Shown here piece after piece: positions 1 through 8,917 of a stretch of DNA of 64,000 bases. Below the pieces are notes generated by a model that saw nothing but the letters and a program-made list of their open reading frames with translations, made no database searches and was not told the DNA's origin. Both the position numbers and the translations under genes were made by a program. The number at the start of each line of letters is the position of its first letter. Positions within the stretch are counted from its first letter, which is position 1. Origin of the DNA: an uncultured Pseudomonadota bacterium (GTDB lineage Bacteria > Myxococcota_A > UBA796 > GCA-2862545); NCBI GenBank assembly GCA_913061235.1, contig CAJXTB010000028.1:1-64000 (forward strand), written 5' to 3'.

Positions 1-63
1 GGCGGCCGTGATGGCGGCGGCTACGGCGGCGGCGGCGGCGGCGGACGCGGAAACAGCTGGTAA
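1..63 (+). CDS. C-terminal end of a glycine-rich protein (partial, 5' end outside window)
   Basis: Reading frame 1 runs from the first base to a TAA at 61-63 and encodes 20 residues that are nearly all Gly, with Arg, Asp and Tyr interspersed and Asn-Ser-Trp at the end. Such Gly/Arg/Tyr tails are typical of small RRM RNA-binding proteins and of RGG-tailed helicases. A strong hairpin terminator lies about 50 bp downstream, which supports a real gene end here. The body of the protein is outside the window, so RNA binding is an inference from composition only. The DEAD-box helicase at 34307-35599 has a similar but longer tail. Confidence 0.65.
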   Translation, partial: GGRDGGGYGGGGGGGRGNSW

Positions 64-110
64 GCCAGTCTGTTGAGGCGGCGTCCGCGTCGCCTCTCGC
101 AAACGTTTGA

Positions 111-137
111 ACCCTCGGTCTTCGACCGGGGGTTTTC
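111..137 (+). terminator. Rho-independent terminator
   Basis: ACCCTCGGT pairs with ACCGGGGGT (one G-U pair) around a CTTCG loop and is followed by a short T run. It lies just after the glycine-rich gene that ends at 63. Confidence 0.75.
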
Positions 138-155
138 TCGTTATGGCGGCAGTCG

Positions 156-1037
156 ATGCAGTACTCCGCCGTGAATCTCAGCCAAGCGTTACCGCGTCGC
201 TGGCTTATAGTGTTGATTCGCCCTTTGGTTGGGCCGTTTGGGCTGTCACGGTGGTGGGTGGTGCTACTGGGACTACTGGGCGTCTTTGTTGCCCTACTTG
301 TCCTTCAGCTCGGTGCCGCTGCGGTGTGGTTGGGCTTGGGAGTTGTTCCCCGTGGGCGGACGGCACGACAGTGGCCATGGCGGTTGGGCATTGGATTGCT
401 CACTTATGGCGTGATCTGGCAGTTCGTAGCTCCTGTAGTGGGGGAGCAGTACGACCGCGTCGCCCTGCCGTGTTTTGGCGAGACGCTTCGTGCACATTCG
501 GCAGTGTACTGTTTGGCGAACCGCCATTATGTGCGGTCCGAGCTGGCTGAGTCGGCGAGTCGCATTGCCGAACGAGTGGCCCGCGACCATCCAGGCACGG
601 TGGTCCGCTATTTGGATGGCGGCTTTCCGATGGGGAGTGGCTTTCCGTTGTTGCCGCACATCAGCCACGGAGATGGCCGACGTCTTGATCTGGCTCTGAT
701 GTGGCAGGACTCCACTGGTTCTGCGGCTCGGGGCAATGGGTCGCCTCTGGGCTACTTTGGCTACGCTTCGCCGCCTGTCGATGCTCCCGCCGACTGCCCT
801 GTAGCGGTCGTGGACCTGCGGTGGGACATGAACAGTCTCCAGCCGGTTCTGTCGCGCAACGACCTCGACGTTGTACGAACACGCAGTCTGCTCGACGCTG
901 TTCTAGCGGAGCAGGCCATCGGGAAAGTGCTGCTGGAGCCGCATGTTCAGAGACAGCTTGAACGTGTATCTGAACGATTGCGGTTTCAAGGGTGCCATGC
1001 AGCTCGTCACGACGACCACATGCACATCCAGCTGTAG
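156..1037 (+). CDS. Membrane-anchored LAS-family metallopeptidase, MepA (M74)-like
   Basis: The 293-residue protein starts with two hydrophobic segments (about residues 16-65 and 74-95) and continues in a presumably periplasmic domain. That domain carries the zinc-binding signature of LAS peptidases: His171-x6-Asp178, then near the C-terminus His285-Asp-Asp-His288-Met-His290. The second motif resembles the HDxHFH motif of penicillin-insensitive murein endopeptidase MepA, which cleaves DD- or LD-crosslinks in peptidoglycan. Conserved cysteines (106, 119, 214, 280) could form disulfides. It is divergent overall, so the exact substrate bond is not assigned. The ATG at 156 has no strong ribosome binding site, so the start could lie slightly downstream. 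It is convergent with the S9 peptidase gene. Confidence 0.72.
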   Translation: MQYSAVNLSQALPRRWLIVLIRPLVGPFGLSRWWVVLLGLLGVFVALLVLQLGAAAVWLGLGVVPRGRTARQWPWRLGIGLLTYGVIWQFVAPVVGEQYDRVALPCFGETLRAHSAVYCLANRHYVRSELAESASRIAERVARDHPGTVVRYLDGGFPMGSGFPLLPHISHGDGRRLDLALMWQDSTGSAARGNGSPLGYFGYASPPVDAPADCPVAVVDLRWDMNSLQPVLSRNDLDVVRTRSLLDAVLAEQAIGKVLLEPHVQRQLERVSERLRFQGCHAARHDDHMHIQL

Positions 1038-1049
1038 ACCGTCTGGTCG

Positions 1050-3170
1050 CTACTCGGTCGGGCGCAGACCCAGTTCGCGGGCGAAGAAGGCGAACTCCAT
1101 GGCCAGTCGATGTGCGGACTGCTGTTGATTTGCAACGCCGCCATGCCCGCCCTCTATGTTCTCCATGTACTCGAACTGAAGTCCGTAGGACTCCAAGGTC
1201 GCAGCCATCTTCCGCGCATGACCTGGGTGAACGCGGTCATCGAGAGTAGAGGTGTAGAAGAGCATGGACGGGTAGGCGACGTCTGGTGAGACGTTCTGGT
1301 ACGGCGAATAGGTCTGTAGGACTGCCCAGTCTTCGGGAACATCTGGGTTTCCGTACTCTCCCATCCAGCTCGCTCCAGCCAAGAGCAAGTGGTAGCGCTG
1401 CATGTCGAGCAGTGGGACTCCGCAGTCAATGGCGGCGTACAGGTCGGGGCGCTGGGTCATGGCCACGCCCATCAGCAGGCCACCGTTGCTGCGACCGATA
1501 GCGCCAAGCTGCTCGGGGGTTGTCACCCCATCTGCGACCAGCGCATCGCCAATGGCGAAGAAGTCGTCGTACGCGATCTGACGATTGTGAGTCAGAGCGG
1601 CGCTGTGCCACTCGGGGCCGTACTCGCTGCCGCCGCGGATGTTGGACAGAACCAAGACCCCGCCGCGTTCAACCCAGATCTTACCGGCCAACGCGCCGTG
1701 TTGTGGGCGCGCGGACTCGCTGAAGTAGGTGGGCAAGATGGCTGCTAGGAATCCGCCGTAGCCGTACTGCAGCGTAGGTGCGGAGCCGGCGTCTAGGACA
1801 TCTGTGCGGCCCATGACGAAGTAGGGAACCTGCGTGCCATCGGAGCTGGTTGCAAAGCGCTGCTCCACGGTGATGCCGTCGGCGTTGTAGGCGGCTGGCA
1901 AGCTCTGGATTGGAGCTACGCGGTCTTTTTTGTTGATGTGGTAGAGCGTGGTCGGCACGGTCATGCTCTCAAACGACACGAGTAGGTCGTCGCTGGACTC
2001 GCTGTCCGCTTCGATGGAGACCACGCCATTGTCGGGCAAGTCGAGGGTGGTGCTGACCCACTCGCCCTTCTTGTACCGAAGGCGTCTGACTTGGCCCACC
2101 ACGTCGGAGAGCATCTGGATGCCGAGACTCTTCTTACCAATGGCGACCGACTCAATCGACTCTCCGACTCCGGGCGTCAACACGGCGGAAGTGGTGAGGG
2201 TCTCCAAGTTCAACGCGAACAATGCGCCGGAGGGGTAGGTCTGACCATCAGCGGTCCACTCTTGGCGGTTGAGCACGAGTACGTCGCCGTTGAAGACGCC
2301 CATTATCCAGCTCTGCGGTGGCAGAGGCAGCTTGGTGAGGGTGTCTGAATTGGGCGCGTAGTACACCTCACTCTCGTAGAAGGTGATGCCGCGGGTGATG
2401 AACGGGTAGGACTCACCGCCGTGGTGGGCCACGAATGCGCCCGCGCTGACGTCTGTGGTCTCAGCCTCAAAGACCACTGGCGCGTCGGCCAGCTCGGTAC
2501 CGCGTTCCCACCGCACGATGGTGCGTGCGTAGCCGGAGTCAGTGAGGGTTCCTTCGCCACGGTCCGTCCCTACCAGCAATGTGTTCTCATCCACCCAGGT
2601 CACGTCGGACTTGGCTTCTGGGACATGAAATCCGCCGTCGATGAATGTGCGGGTCTCGCGATTGAACTCACGAATCTCGGAGGCGTCCGTTCCTCCCCGA
2701 GACAGGTCGACCATGCATCTGTCTGAGTCGGATGCACAGGAAGCGCCGTGCCACAACCAGTTCTGGCCTTCCTCGGCGTCGAGCGCGTCCACGTCGAGAA
2801 TCACGTCCCAGTCATCCGAACCCTTGAGAAAGGACTTCAGTGGTTGGCGCCGCCACAGTCCACGGACATGGTCGGGGTCTTGCCAGAAGTTGTAGGCCAT
2901 CTTTCCGCGAATGGAGACCGACGGAATGCGGGCGTCGGACGTCAGAATGGCCATGGCCTCGGACTCAAAGGTCTCCACCCATGGGTCGTCTACGAATCGT
3001 TCGACGGTAGCGGCATTCCATGCACGCACTTGGTCCAGAGCGCGCTCACCTTGGACCTCTTCAAGCCACAAGAAGGGGTCGCCTGGCTCCTCCATCATGG
3101 GCGGGTCCCCGTCGAACTCAGGTACATCGGTCTGAGCAAGGGCGGACAGGGTGAACAGCAGGGTCAGCAT
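1050..3170 (-). CDS. Secreted prolyl oligopeptidase family (S9A) serine peptidase
   Basis: This 706-residue protein begins with a signal peptide (hydrophobic Leu-rich stretch ending Ala-Leu-Ala-Gln) and so acts in the periplasm or outside the cell. Residues about 80-430 look like the seven-bladed propeller that gates access in prolyl oligopeptidases; the C-terminal third is the alpha/beta-hydrolase domain. The catalytic triad is visible: Ser561 in GRSNGG, Asp644/645 in LDDRV, and His676 in EGGHGG. The length is normal for the family once the signal peptide is removed. These enzymes cut short peptides, usually after proline. The start is supported by GGAGG just upstream. It faces the LAS peptidase gene across 12 bp. 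Confidence 0.93.
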   Translation of the reverse strand: MLTLLFTLSALAQTDVPEFDGDPPMMEEPGDPFLWLEEVQGERALDQVRAWNAATVERFVDDPWVETFESEAMAILTSDARIPSVSIRGKMAYNFWQDPDHVRGLWRRQPLKSFLKGSDDWDVILDVDALDAEEGQNWLWHGASCASDSDRCMVDLSRGGTDASEIREFNRETRTFIDGGFHVPEAKSDVTWVDENTLLVGTDRGEGTLTDSGYARTIVRWERGTELADAPVVFEAETTDVSAGAFVAHHGGESYPFITRGITFYESEVYYAPNSDTLTKLPLPPQSWIMGVFNGDVLVLNRQEWTADGQTYPSGALFALNLETLTTSAVLTPGVGESIESVAIGKKSLGIQMLSDVVGQVRRLRYKKGEWVSTTLDLPDNGVVSIEADSESSDDLLVSFESMTVPTTLYHINKKDRVAPIQSLPAAYNADGITVEQRFATSSDGTQVPYFVMGRTDVLDAGSAPTLQYGYGGFLAAILPTYFSESARPQHGALAGKIWVERGGVLVLSNIRGGSEYGPEWHSAALTHNRQIAYDDFFAIGDALVADGVTTPEQLGAIGRSNGGLLMGVAMTQRPDLYAAIDCGVPLLDMQRYHLLLAGASWMGEYGNPDVPEDWAVLQTYSPYQNVSPDVAYPSMLFYTSTLDDRVHPGHARKMAATLESYGLQFEYMENIEGGHGGVANQQQSAHRLAMEFAFFARELGLRPTE

Positions 3171-3341
3171 GGGGCCTCCGAGGGCGGGGGCTTAGCCTGT
3201 TGCGGCGGTGGGCCAACCCGGTTGTCGGTGTTCAGGCTGAGACCCTTTGCCACGGAATTGCTGGTGTAACGATTGTTGATTTCCCACTCGGATTTGAAAC
3301 TGCTGAGGTAGAATGCCTCACATTTTGTTCGGGGGACGACC

Positions 3342-4817
3342 ATGGTTCGATACATCACTTTGGTGCTTGCACTTGCTTCAACAACGGCTGGAGCGCAGAC
3401 GCTCAATGCGACTGCGACCTACAGTCTACCGAGCACTCTGAGCGCTCCATCGAGCAACTTTCACCCACAGGGCCTTGGCGTAGATGAAAGCACTGGTCGG
3501 CTTGTTTATGCACAGCAAAACCAGAATACGCTGTACTCAAGTGCGCTGAATGGGTCCGATGTTCAAGTGTTCAGCAATGCTGCCTGGGACCACACAACGA
3601 GTGTCGCGGCTTGGCAGGGCCAAGTGTATTTCACGGATTACCGCAGTAATGCCGGCGGCCAAGACATGTACAAGGCCACGGTGCCAAGTGGCACTCGCGT
3701 AGCATATGGAAGCTACATTGCTGCGTACGGCGGTTTCCCATTGGATATCCGGGGCGGTGAGTTGTACCGGACCAACCTTCCGTCTTCTTACTCGTGGGCG
3801 GGCCTCAACCAGATGGTCATCACAAACGTCGCCACGCCGAACGGTGGCTCGCGGACGTTCACCCTCAACTTTACATCCGGTGTCGGTGACTTTGGAGTGG
3901 ACCTCGACAGCAACTCCATCTGGGTCCTGGAGTACTCCTCGAGTGCACGCATTCACCGGTACGACATCACAAGCACTCAGCTGCTCTCGACCTCGCAGGT
4001 CGTCGGAGATGGTCTCGACGCAGGTCTGACCTACTACAACGGCAACCTGTACTACTACGATTGGCAGAGCGGAAGCGGGTCGACGCTAACCGTCTTCCCG
4101 ACCGGCTTTGCGGTAGGCTGTACAGACGGAATGGACGCGTTCGACCTGGATAACGACGGTAACGACGACTCCTGCATCCATCCAACCGCCACCATTGCGG
4201 ACTCGGTCACGGTCGAGCCCGGTGCCCGCATCCACGCCAACGCCATCATCGCTCCGCGGGCCATCATCGGAAGCACTGCAAACATTGGCGCTGGCTCCAT
4301 CGTTGGCCGATTTGCTGAGGTTCGGGGAACCCTGGTCGGCACTGTGATTTTGGGCCGCTCCGCTCAGGTACTCAACGGCTCCACCATCGCGGATGGCTCG
4401 GTGGTTGGGTACGACTCAGTGGTCGACAATAGTGACCTAGGACCGAACACGATTGTGGGCTCACTCGCCACAGTTCAGGACTCCAGCGTTGGCGATGACG
4501 CGGGTGCCGGGAATGCGGTGCTCTCTCGCGATACTACGGTACAGACGGGTTCTTCGGTTGGTTCAGGTACGGTTGTCGGAGCCGGCAGCACGTTCACGAC
4601 CGCAGCCCTTGGCGCAGATATTCGCGTTCGCAAGGACTGCGTGTTCTCGACCGGTTCTTCAGTGGGAGATGACGCTCGTGTAGGTCGCAACGTCACGTTG
4701 GGAGCGAATGCAGCCATTGCCGCGGATTCACGCGTTGCCGCATGGACCGATATTGGTGCCAACGTCTGCGTCAGCGGGGCTGTCCGGCGGGATTCGGTTC
4801 TTTCGAACTGCCCATAG
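3342..4817 (+). CDS. Secreted beta-propeller protein fused to a left-handed beta-helix domain
   Basis: The 491-residue product starts with a signal peptide (ending Thr-Ala-Gly-Ala-Gln). Residues about 25-260 resemble a low-density-lipoprotein-receptor YWTD or NHL-type propeller with repeated Tyr/Trp-rich strands. A short Asp-rich calcium-binding loop of the thrombospondin type (DLDNDGNDDSC, about residues 268-278) acts as a linker. From about residue 280 to the end the sequence is a long run of hexapeptide repeats ([ILV]-G-x-x-[AST]-x), the signature of left-handed beta-helix folds seen in acyltransferases and gamma carbonic anhydrases. No catalytic His of those enzymes is obvious, so a structural or binding role seems more likely. 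GGGGGA upstream of the ATG supports the start. Function unknown. Confidence 0.8.
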   Translation: MVRYITLVLALASTTAGAQTLNATATYSLPSTLSAPSSNFHPQGLGVDESTGRLVYAQQNQNTLYSSALNGSDVQVFSNAAWDHTTSVAAWQGQVYFTDYRSNAGGQDMYKATVPSGTRVAYGSYIAAYGGFPLDIRGGELYRTNLPSSYSWAGLNQMVITNVATPNGGSRTFTLNFTSGVGDFGVDLDSNSIWVLEYSSSARIHRYDITSTQLLSTSQVVGDGLDAGLTYYNGNLYYYDWQSGSGSTLTVFPTGFAVGCTDGMDAFDLDNDGNDDSCIHPTATIADSVTVEPGARIHANAIIAPRAIIGSTANIGAGSIVGRFAEVRGTLVGTVILGRSAQVLNGSTIADGSVVGYDSVVDNSDLGPNTIVGSLATVQDSSVGDDAGAGNAVLSRDTTVQTGSSVGSGTVVGAGSTFTTAALGADIRVRKDCVFSTGSSVGDDARVGRNVTLGANAAIAADSRVAAWTDIGANVCVSGAVRRDSVLSNCP

Positions 4818-5224
4818 TGTTGGGCTGACACGTGGCGGCATCGTTTGGGTTTGATCGTCGTAGGGTCGGGGACTGACCACGCATGGCTTGGTCCTGCTCT
4901 TTTGCGGCTGCCATGTGCTGCGTTGGCCGTGGACGCGACCGACGGCGGCTATGAAGGCGCGGTCAGCCTGGACTGGCCTTCGGCGGTGAGGGCGGCGGAT
5001 ACAGCGACCAAGGCAGCTCTGGTGGGTGCGCTCGGGTGACTGGGTCCGATTAGGGCTTGCCGAAGGATGCAGCACCGCCCGCAACCCGTCCCCCCGTTCA
5101 GGGACGAACTTTCGACGGGGCCGTGGCGTCCGGAGTGGTCCTCCGCTCGGCCCGTTTCGCCAGAACGAATCTCGGTCGTTCGTCAGCGCTGCATGTGCCC
5201 TCGGTCTCGGTGTAGACTGGGCTC
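4818..5224. other. Intergenic region without a supported gene
   Basis: About 400 bp between two plus-strand genes. Short open frames exist on both strands but none has a ribosome binding site together with recognisable protein features. The right end presumably carries the promoter of the FHA/kinase operon; no clear -35/-10 pair could be picked by eye. Confidence 0.5.
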
Positions 5225-6097
5225 ATGCGAGTACGAGTAAGATTTCGGCTGCCTTCAGGGACGCTGCAGACGGTAGGCCATGGAGCTATCATTGGGCGAT
5301 TGCACAACAGTGCGATTTGTCTGGCCGACCCACGGATTAGCGAGGCCCATGCCCTGGTCAGTTTGCGCGGTCGTGATGTTCGATTGCTCGCCCTGCGTGG
5401 CCGCTTTTCGGTAGATGGAAAGACCCTGGCTGATGTTGTTCTTCAGCCCGGCCTGACCATTCTGTTTGCTCCGGAGCTGTCGCTGACGGTGGTGGGTGTA
5501 GATTTGCCCGCCGAGGTCATGGCGTTGGAAGGGGCATTCGGACGACAGGTGTTGCTCGGACCTACGTCCGTATTGACTGCCCCCCCCAGGCTGCGCTCCG
5601 GTTGGCGTCCAGACGCTGTGGAAGTCGTCTGGCCGGATGACGACCGGTGGGTTCGGCAAGATGGAACCGAGCTTGCTCCGGGCGATGTGATTTCGCTGCC
5701 CGAGGGGGAGGTGACGGCGGTCTCGGAGCCTCTGCTTGCTCAACAGGCGACGCTGCGCTCGGCTGAGTTTAGCATTCCGCTGCGGCTCGTCGCTCGCTTT
5801 GACTCCGTGCATTTACTGCGCGAGGGGGAGCCCACGGTCGTCCTGACGGGCATCATCGCGCGCGTCATCACCGAGCTGGTACAGACCCAAGCACCGGTCG
5901 CCTGGGACGTGTTGGCGGAGCAGATCTGGGGAGATGTTCCTCGCGACGTGTTGCGCAGGCGTTGGGACATGCAGCAGGTTCGATTGCGCGCGAAGCTCCG
6001 GGAGCATGGACTGCGTGGCGACTTGCTACGCGCGGATGGAGGTGGCCTTACGGAGCTTGTTCTCGGCGCAGAGGACGAGGCCATTGATGAATCGTGA
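5225..6097 (+). CDS. FHA domain protein with C-terminal winged-helix domain
   Basis: The 290-residue protein has an N-terminal forkhead-associated domain: Gly-Arg at the first strand (IIGR, about residue 21-24), Asn-Ser, then the Ser-x-x-His pair (RISEAHA, about 38-44). FHA domains bind phosphothreonine. Residues about 205-285 look like an OmpR/PhoB-type winged helix, with an Arg-rich recognition region (DVLRRRWDMQQVRLRAKLRE, about 235-255) and a C-terminal hairpin. The product could therefore be a transcription factor whose activity depends on a phosphorylated partner. Its last 11 bp overlap the start of the Ser/Thr kinase gene, so the two are translationally coupled and the kinase is the obvious candidate writer or partner. 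DNA binding is inferred from the fold pattern. Confidence 0.78.
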   Translation: MRVRVRFRLPSGTLQTVGHGAIIGRLHNSAICLADPRISEAHALVSLRGRDVRLLALRGRFSVDGKTLADVVLQPGLTILFAPELSLTVVGVDLPAEVMALEGAFGRQVLLGPTSVLTAPPRLRSGWRPDAVEVVWPDDDRWVRQDGTELAPGDVISLPEGEVTAVSEPLLAQQATLRSAEFSIPLRLVARFDSVHLLREGEPTVVLTGIIARVITELVQTQAPVAWDVLAEQIWGDVPRDVLRRRWDMQQVRLRAKLREHGLRGDLLRADGGGLTELVLGAEDEAIDES

Positions 6098-8831
6098 TGA
6101 TGAATCGGGCGCCAACTGGGGCTCGGTTGCGGCTTGGACACGGGGATGGCAGAACCCTGACCAGCAACAGCGCACGCCTCTGCCAAGTGAGCGGTACTGT
6201 GTTGATGCAGAGCTCGGTCGTGGCGGCATGGGGGTGGTCCATGCGGCAACAGACTGCTGGTTAGGCCGTCAGGTTGCCCTTAAACGTCCCAGGGTAGACC
6301 TGGACATCCAGCGCATGATGCGCGAGGCCTGCATCACCGCTAGGCTGACTCATCCGTCTATCGCTCCGGTGCTGGATGTTGGTGAAGACGACTTGGGTCC
6401 GTTCTACACAATGCCCATTTTGGTCGGAAAGGCACCGTGCCCGTCCAGCCCCTTGTTTCGCTGGGTGCAGATGGTGCGGGATGCCGCTCTGGCCGTCGCG
6501 CACGCGCATGCCAAGGGCATTGTTCATCGCGACCTTAAGCCTGACAACTTGCTGTGGGGCGACCAATACCAGCTGTGGGTACTGGACTGGGGCGTGGCCT
6601 ATGACCCGTCGTCGCCCGACACAGCAGTGGTGGGGACCCCGGGCTTTGCTGCACCGGAACAGGACCAGGGGGTGTGTAGTCCAGCGTCGGACGTGTATGG
6701 GCTTGGACGCGTCTTGCAGCAGCATGCTGAGCTCGACGCCGCATTGCTTGCGGTTGTGGAGCGAGCAACCCACCAAGACCCTTCGGCTCGCTACGCAGAT
6801 GGCTTGGCCCTTGCGGATGAGCTCGAGCTGTGGATGTCGGGCGGTCTGGTCCGGGCTCACCGCTACACAGTGGGTGAGATGGCTCGGGCGTGGTGGTCTC
6901 AGAATCGAGCCATCGCTTCGGTCACATCTGTTGGATTGCTGACCGTTGCGGCACTCATCGTGGGTGTCTTTGTGGTGCAAGCCCGCGCCCAGAACCAAAC
7001 CAATCACGCGTTGGCGGCGAGTCTTGTTCAACGTGCACAGTCGCTCAGTCGCTCCGGCGCGCGTGCAGAAGCCGAGGTGTATGCCTCCCATGCGCTCTCA
7101 CTGGCTGAGCTCCCCGCAGCCCGTGGTGTATTGATGCGTTGGGCGGGCTCACCCCGGCCCGTGCAGACAGGCACTGTTTCGGCGGCTTGTTTCGGTCACT
7201 GGACGTTGGATGGAGAGAGGATCTGTGTCTCCGACACCGACGTTGCCTTGTTTGGGCTGGATGGTGTTGAGCGCAGACGTGCGGCGGTTGAGCAAACCGT
7301 CAGCTCCGAGTATTCGCGAGGAACCGTGTCGTTTTTCGGGTCGGACGTGTTGACTGCGGCACCTGCGATTCAGTGGGTGGATGGTCAACCTCACTATCTA
7401 GAGACTGTTCCAGGAGGCGGCGCTCAAATCGCGCTGGGAGACCAGCCAGCGTACGCCGACCAGTCGAGCCTGTTCCGAATCAACCTTGAGACTCACACCA
7501 GTGAACTTTGGGTAGAGGATGCCTGTCCGTTTTCGGTTCAGGAGGTGGTCACTCAGGAAGGCACGGCCGTGATTCTGTGCCGCAAGCAGGAGATGGTGCT
7601 GCTGGATGCTGACGGTGAACAGCGCATCCAAGTACCTGGACATCCCATTCTTGCACGGTGGCTGGGCGATACTCTGGCGGTCGCCACGTTCGAAGCTGAG
7701 ATTGTCCTTTGGGACGGCACGGCGTGGACGCAGGTGCCGACGGGGGCTGGCCCTGTAGCCACGGCTTTTGTGCTGGATGACGAGCGGCTGTTGGTCACAA
7801 CAGAGCGCATGGTCACCCGAGTCTTCGACCTACGAGCCTCATCCTGGGTAGTGGACTTACCCCGTGGCTTTGACGCGTCCGTGCCAACCCCGACTGGCCT
7901 TCGCGGGCTGCACTCAGCGGGGGCCGTCGACTATGAGTGGACGTGGGATGGCCTAGGCGCTGGAGTGGATGCGTCTGAGCTAGGTGGCATTGCTGGAATG
8001 GCGCTGCATCCAGACGGAACCCTTCTGGCCATCGGCCATGCGGAAGGGCAGGTTGACCTATGGAATACTCGGACCGGCGACCTGCAACGGATGGCTTTAG
8101 ATGGTGGCAATGTCGCTAAGGCGATGTTGTGGGTGGGCAACACGTTGTGGGTGAACAACGGCAGATATCACACGTGGACGGACGGCGTTTGGGAGCACGG
8201 GTCGGTCAACTCGTTTTGCCGTCAGTTCTACGACGTGGCGGGAAGCGTTGCTCAATGGCCCATTTCTACGAGTGTGACGTTTCGCACCGCTCAGAGTGAG
8301 ATGATAGGAAAGGTGTCCGTCTGGCCAGCACCTAGCGACATGGTCTCCGACGGGCAGACGCTGTGGTCTGTAGACTCTGCCGGAAACGTTCGAACCATTG
8401 ACCCTGAGGGAGTCAATGACGCGTTCGTCGTGCCTGGTTTGGGCCGAGCCATTGGCCTCAATGAGGACCGGTTGGTGGTTGCCACGGAAGAGGAGGTCAT
8501 GCTTCTGACGCAAGCGGGCGAGCGCCTGTGGGCGGTACCGGTGACCACGCCGGTCACCGCGCTTGCACTCGACGACCGCTTCGTGGTGGTGGGCACTCAG
8601 ACGGGACGCATCGATGTCTTCGACGCCCAGACAGGGCATCTCTTGGCCGAGCATCAGCCGCACACACGACGGGTTTCCGTGTTGATTCTGACGGAGGACA
8701 TTCTGTTCACGGGGTCATGGGACGGTCTAGTGACGCGGATGGGGCTGCGGCCTTTGACGGCGAGTCCTCGGGTGCTGAAGGACGAGGTGTTTGCCGACTG
8801 GTCTCTCAGCGTAGATGACCTGAGAGACTGA
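6087..8831 (+). CDS. Transmembrane Ser/Thr protein kinase with C-terminal WD40-like propeller
   Basis: The start is taken at 6087, inside the 3' end of the FHA gene; an open frame upstream merely overlaps that gene. The 914-residue protein has a Hanks-type kinase domain at about 35-280: glycine loop GRGGMG (44-49), Lys66, Glu80, HRDLKPDN (148-154), a DWG in place of DFG (167-169) and APE (189-191), all needed residues being present. A single membrane segment follows at about 290-315. The C-terminal 550 residues are extracytoplasmic and contain WD40/PQQ-like propeller repeats, for example the HPDG...VDLWNTRTG block. The arrangement suggests a receptor kinase whose propeller senses an envelope signal and whose output goes to the FHA-winged-helix partner. 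Confidence 0.9.
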   Translation: MNRDDESGANWGSVAAWTRGWQNPDQQQRTPLPSERYCVDAELGRGGMGVVHAATDCWLGRQVALKRPRVDLDIQRMMREACITARLTHPSIAPVLDVGEDDLGPFYTMPILVGKAPCPSSPLFRWVQMVRDAALAVAHAHAKGIVHRDLKPDNLLWGDQYQLWVLDWGVAYDPSSPDTAVVGTPGFAAPEQDQGVCSPASDVYGLGRVLQQHAELDAALLAVVERATHQDPSARYADGLALADELELWMSGGLVRAHRYTVGEMARAWWSQNRAIASVTSVGLLTVAALIVGVFVVQARAQNQTNHALAASLVQRAQSLSRSGARAEAEVYASHALSLAELPAARGVLMRWAGSPRPVQTGTVSAACFGHWTLDGERICVSDTDVALFGLDGVERRRAAVEQTVSSEYSRGTVSFFGSDVLTAAPAIQWVDGQPHYLETVPGGGAQIALGDQPAYADQSSLFRINLETHTSELWVEDACPFSVQEVVTQEGTAVILCRKQEMVLLDADGEQRIQVPGHPILARWLGDTLAVATFEAEIVLWDGTAWTQVPTGAGPVATAFVLDDERLLVTTERMVTRVFDLRASSWVVDLPRGFDASVPTPTGLRGLHSAGAVDYEWTWDGLGAGVDASELGGIAGMALHPDGTLLAIGHAEGQVDLWNTRTGDLQRMALDGGNVAKAMLWVGNTLWVNNGRYHTWTDGVWEHGSVNSFCRQFYDVAGSVAQWPISTSVTFRTAQSEMIGKVSVWPAPSDMVSDGQTLWSVDSAGNVRTIDPEGVNDAFVVPGLGRAIGLNEDRLVVATEEEVMLLTQAGERLWAVPVTTPVTALALDDRFVVVGTQTGRIDVFDAQTGHLLAEHQPHTRRVSVLILTEDILFTGSWDGLVTRMGLRPLTASPRVLKDEVFADWSLSVDDLRD

Positions 8832-8917
8832 CCCGCGTAGGAGTGGTGTGGGGTGGCAATCAGGCTGTCACCGTGTACAAGACGTCATCCCGTCATGTGT
8901 ACGGGCAAGGAGACGGT

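Noticed and set aside
4845-5039. A 64-codon TTG-started frame in the 4.8-5.2 kb gap
   Set aside because: The amino acid composition is plausible, but there is no ribosome binding site, no motif and its third-position bias is not clearly gene-like.
5934-6086. An N-terminal extension of the Ser/Thr kinase
   Set aside because: It lies wholly inside the FHA gene in another frame and adds Cys-rich residues with no kinase similarity; the coupled start at 6087 is better.
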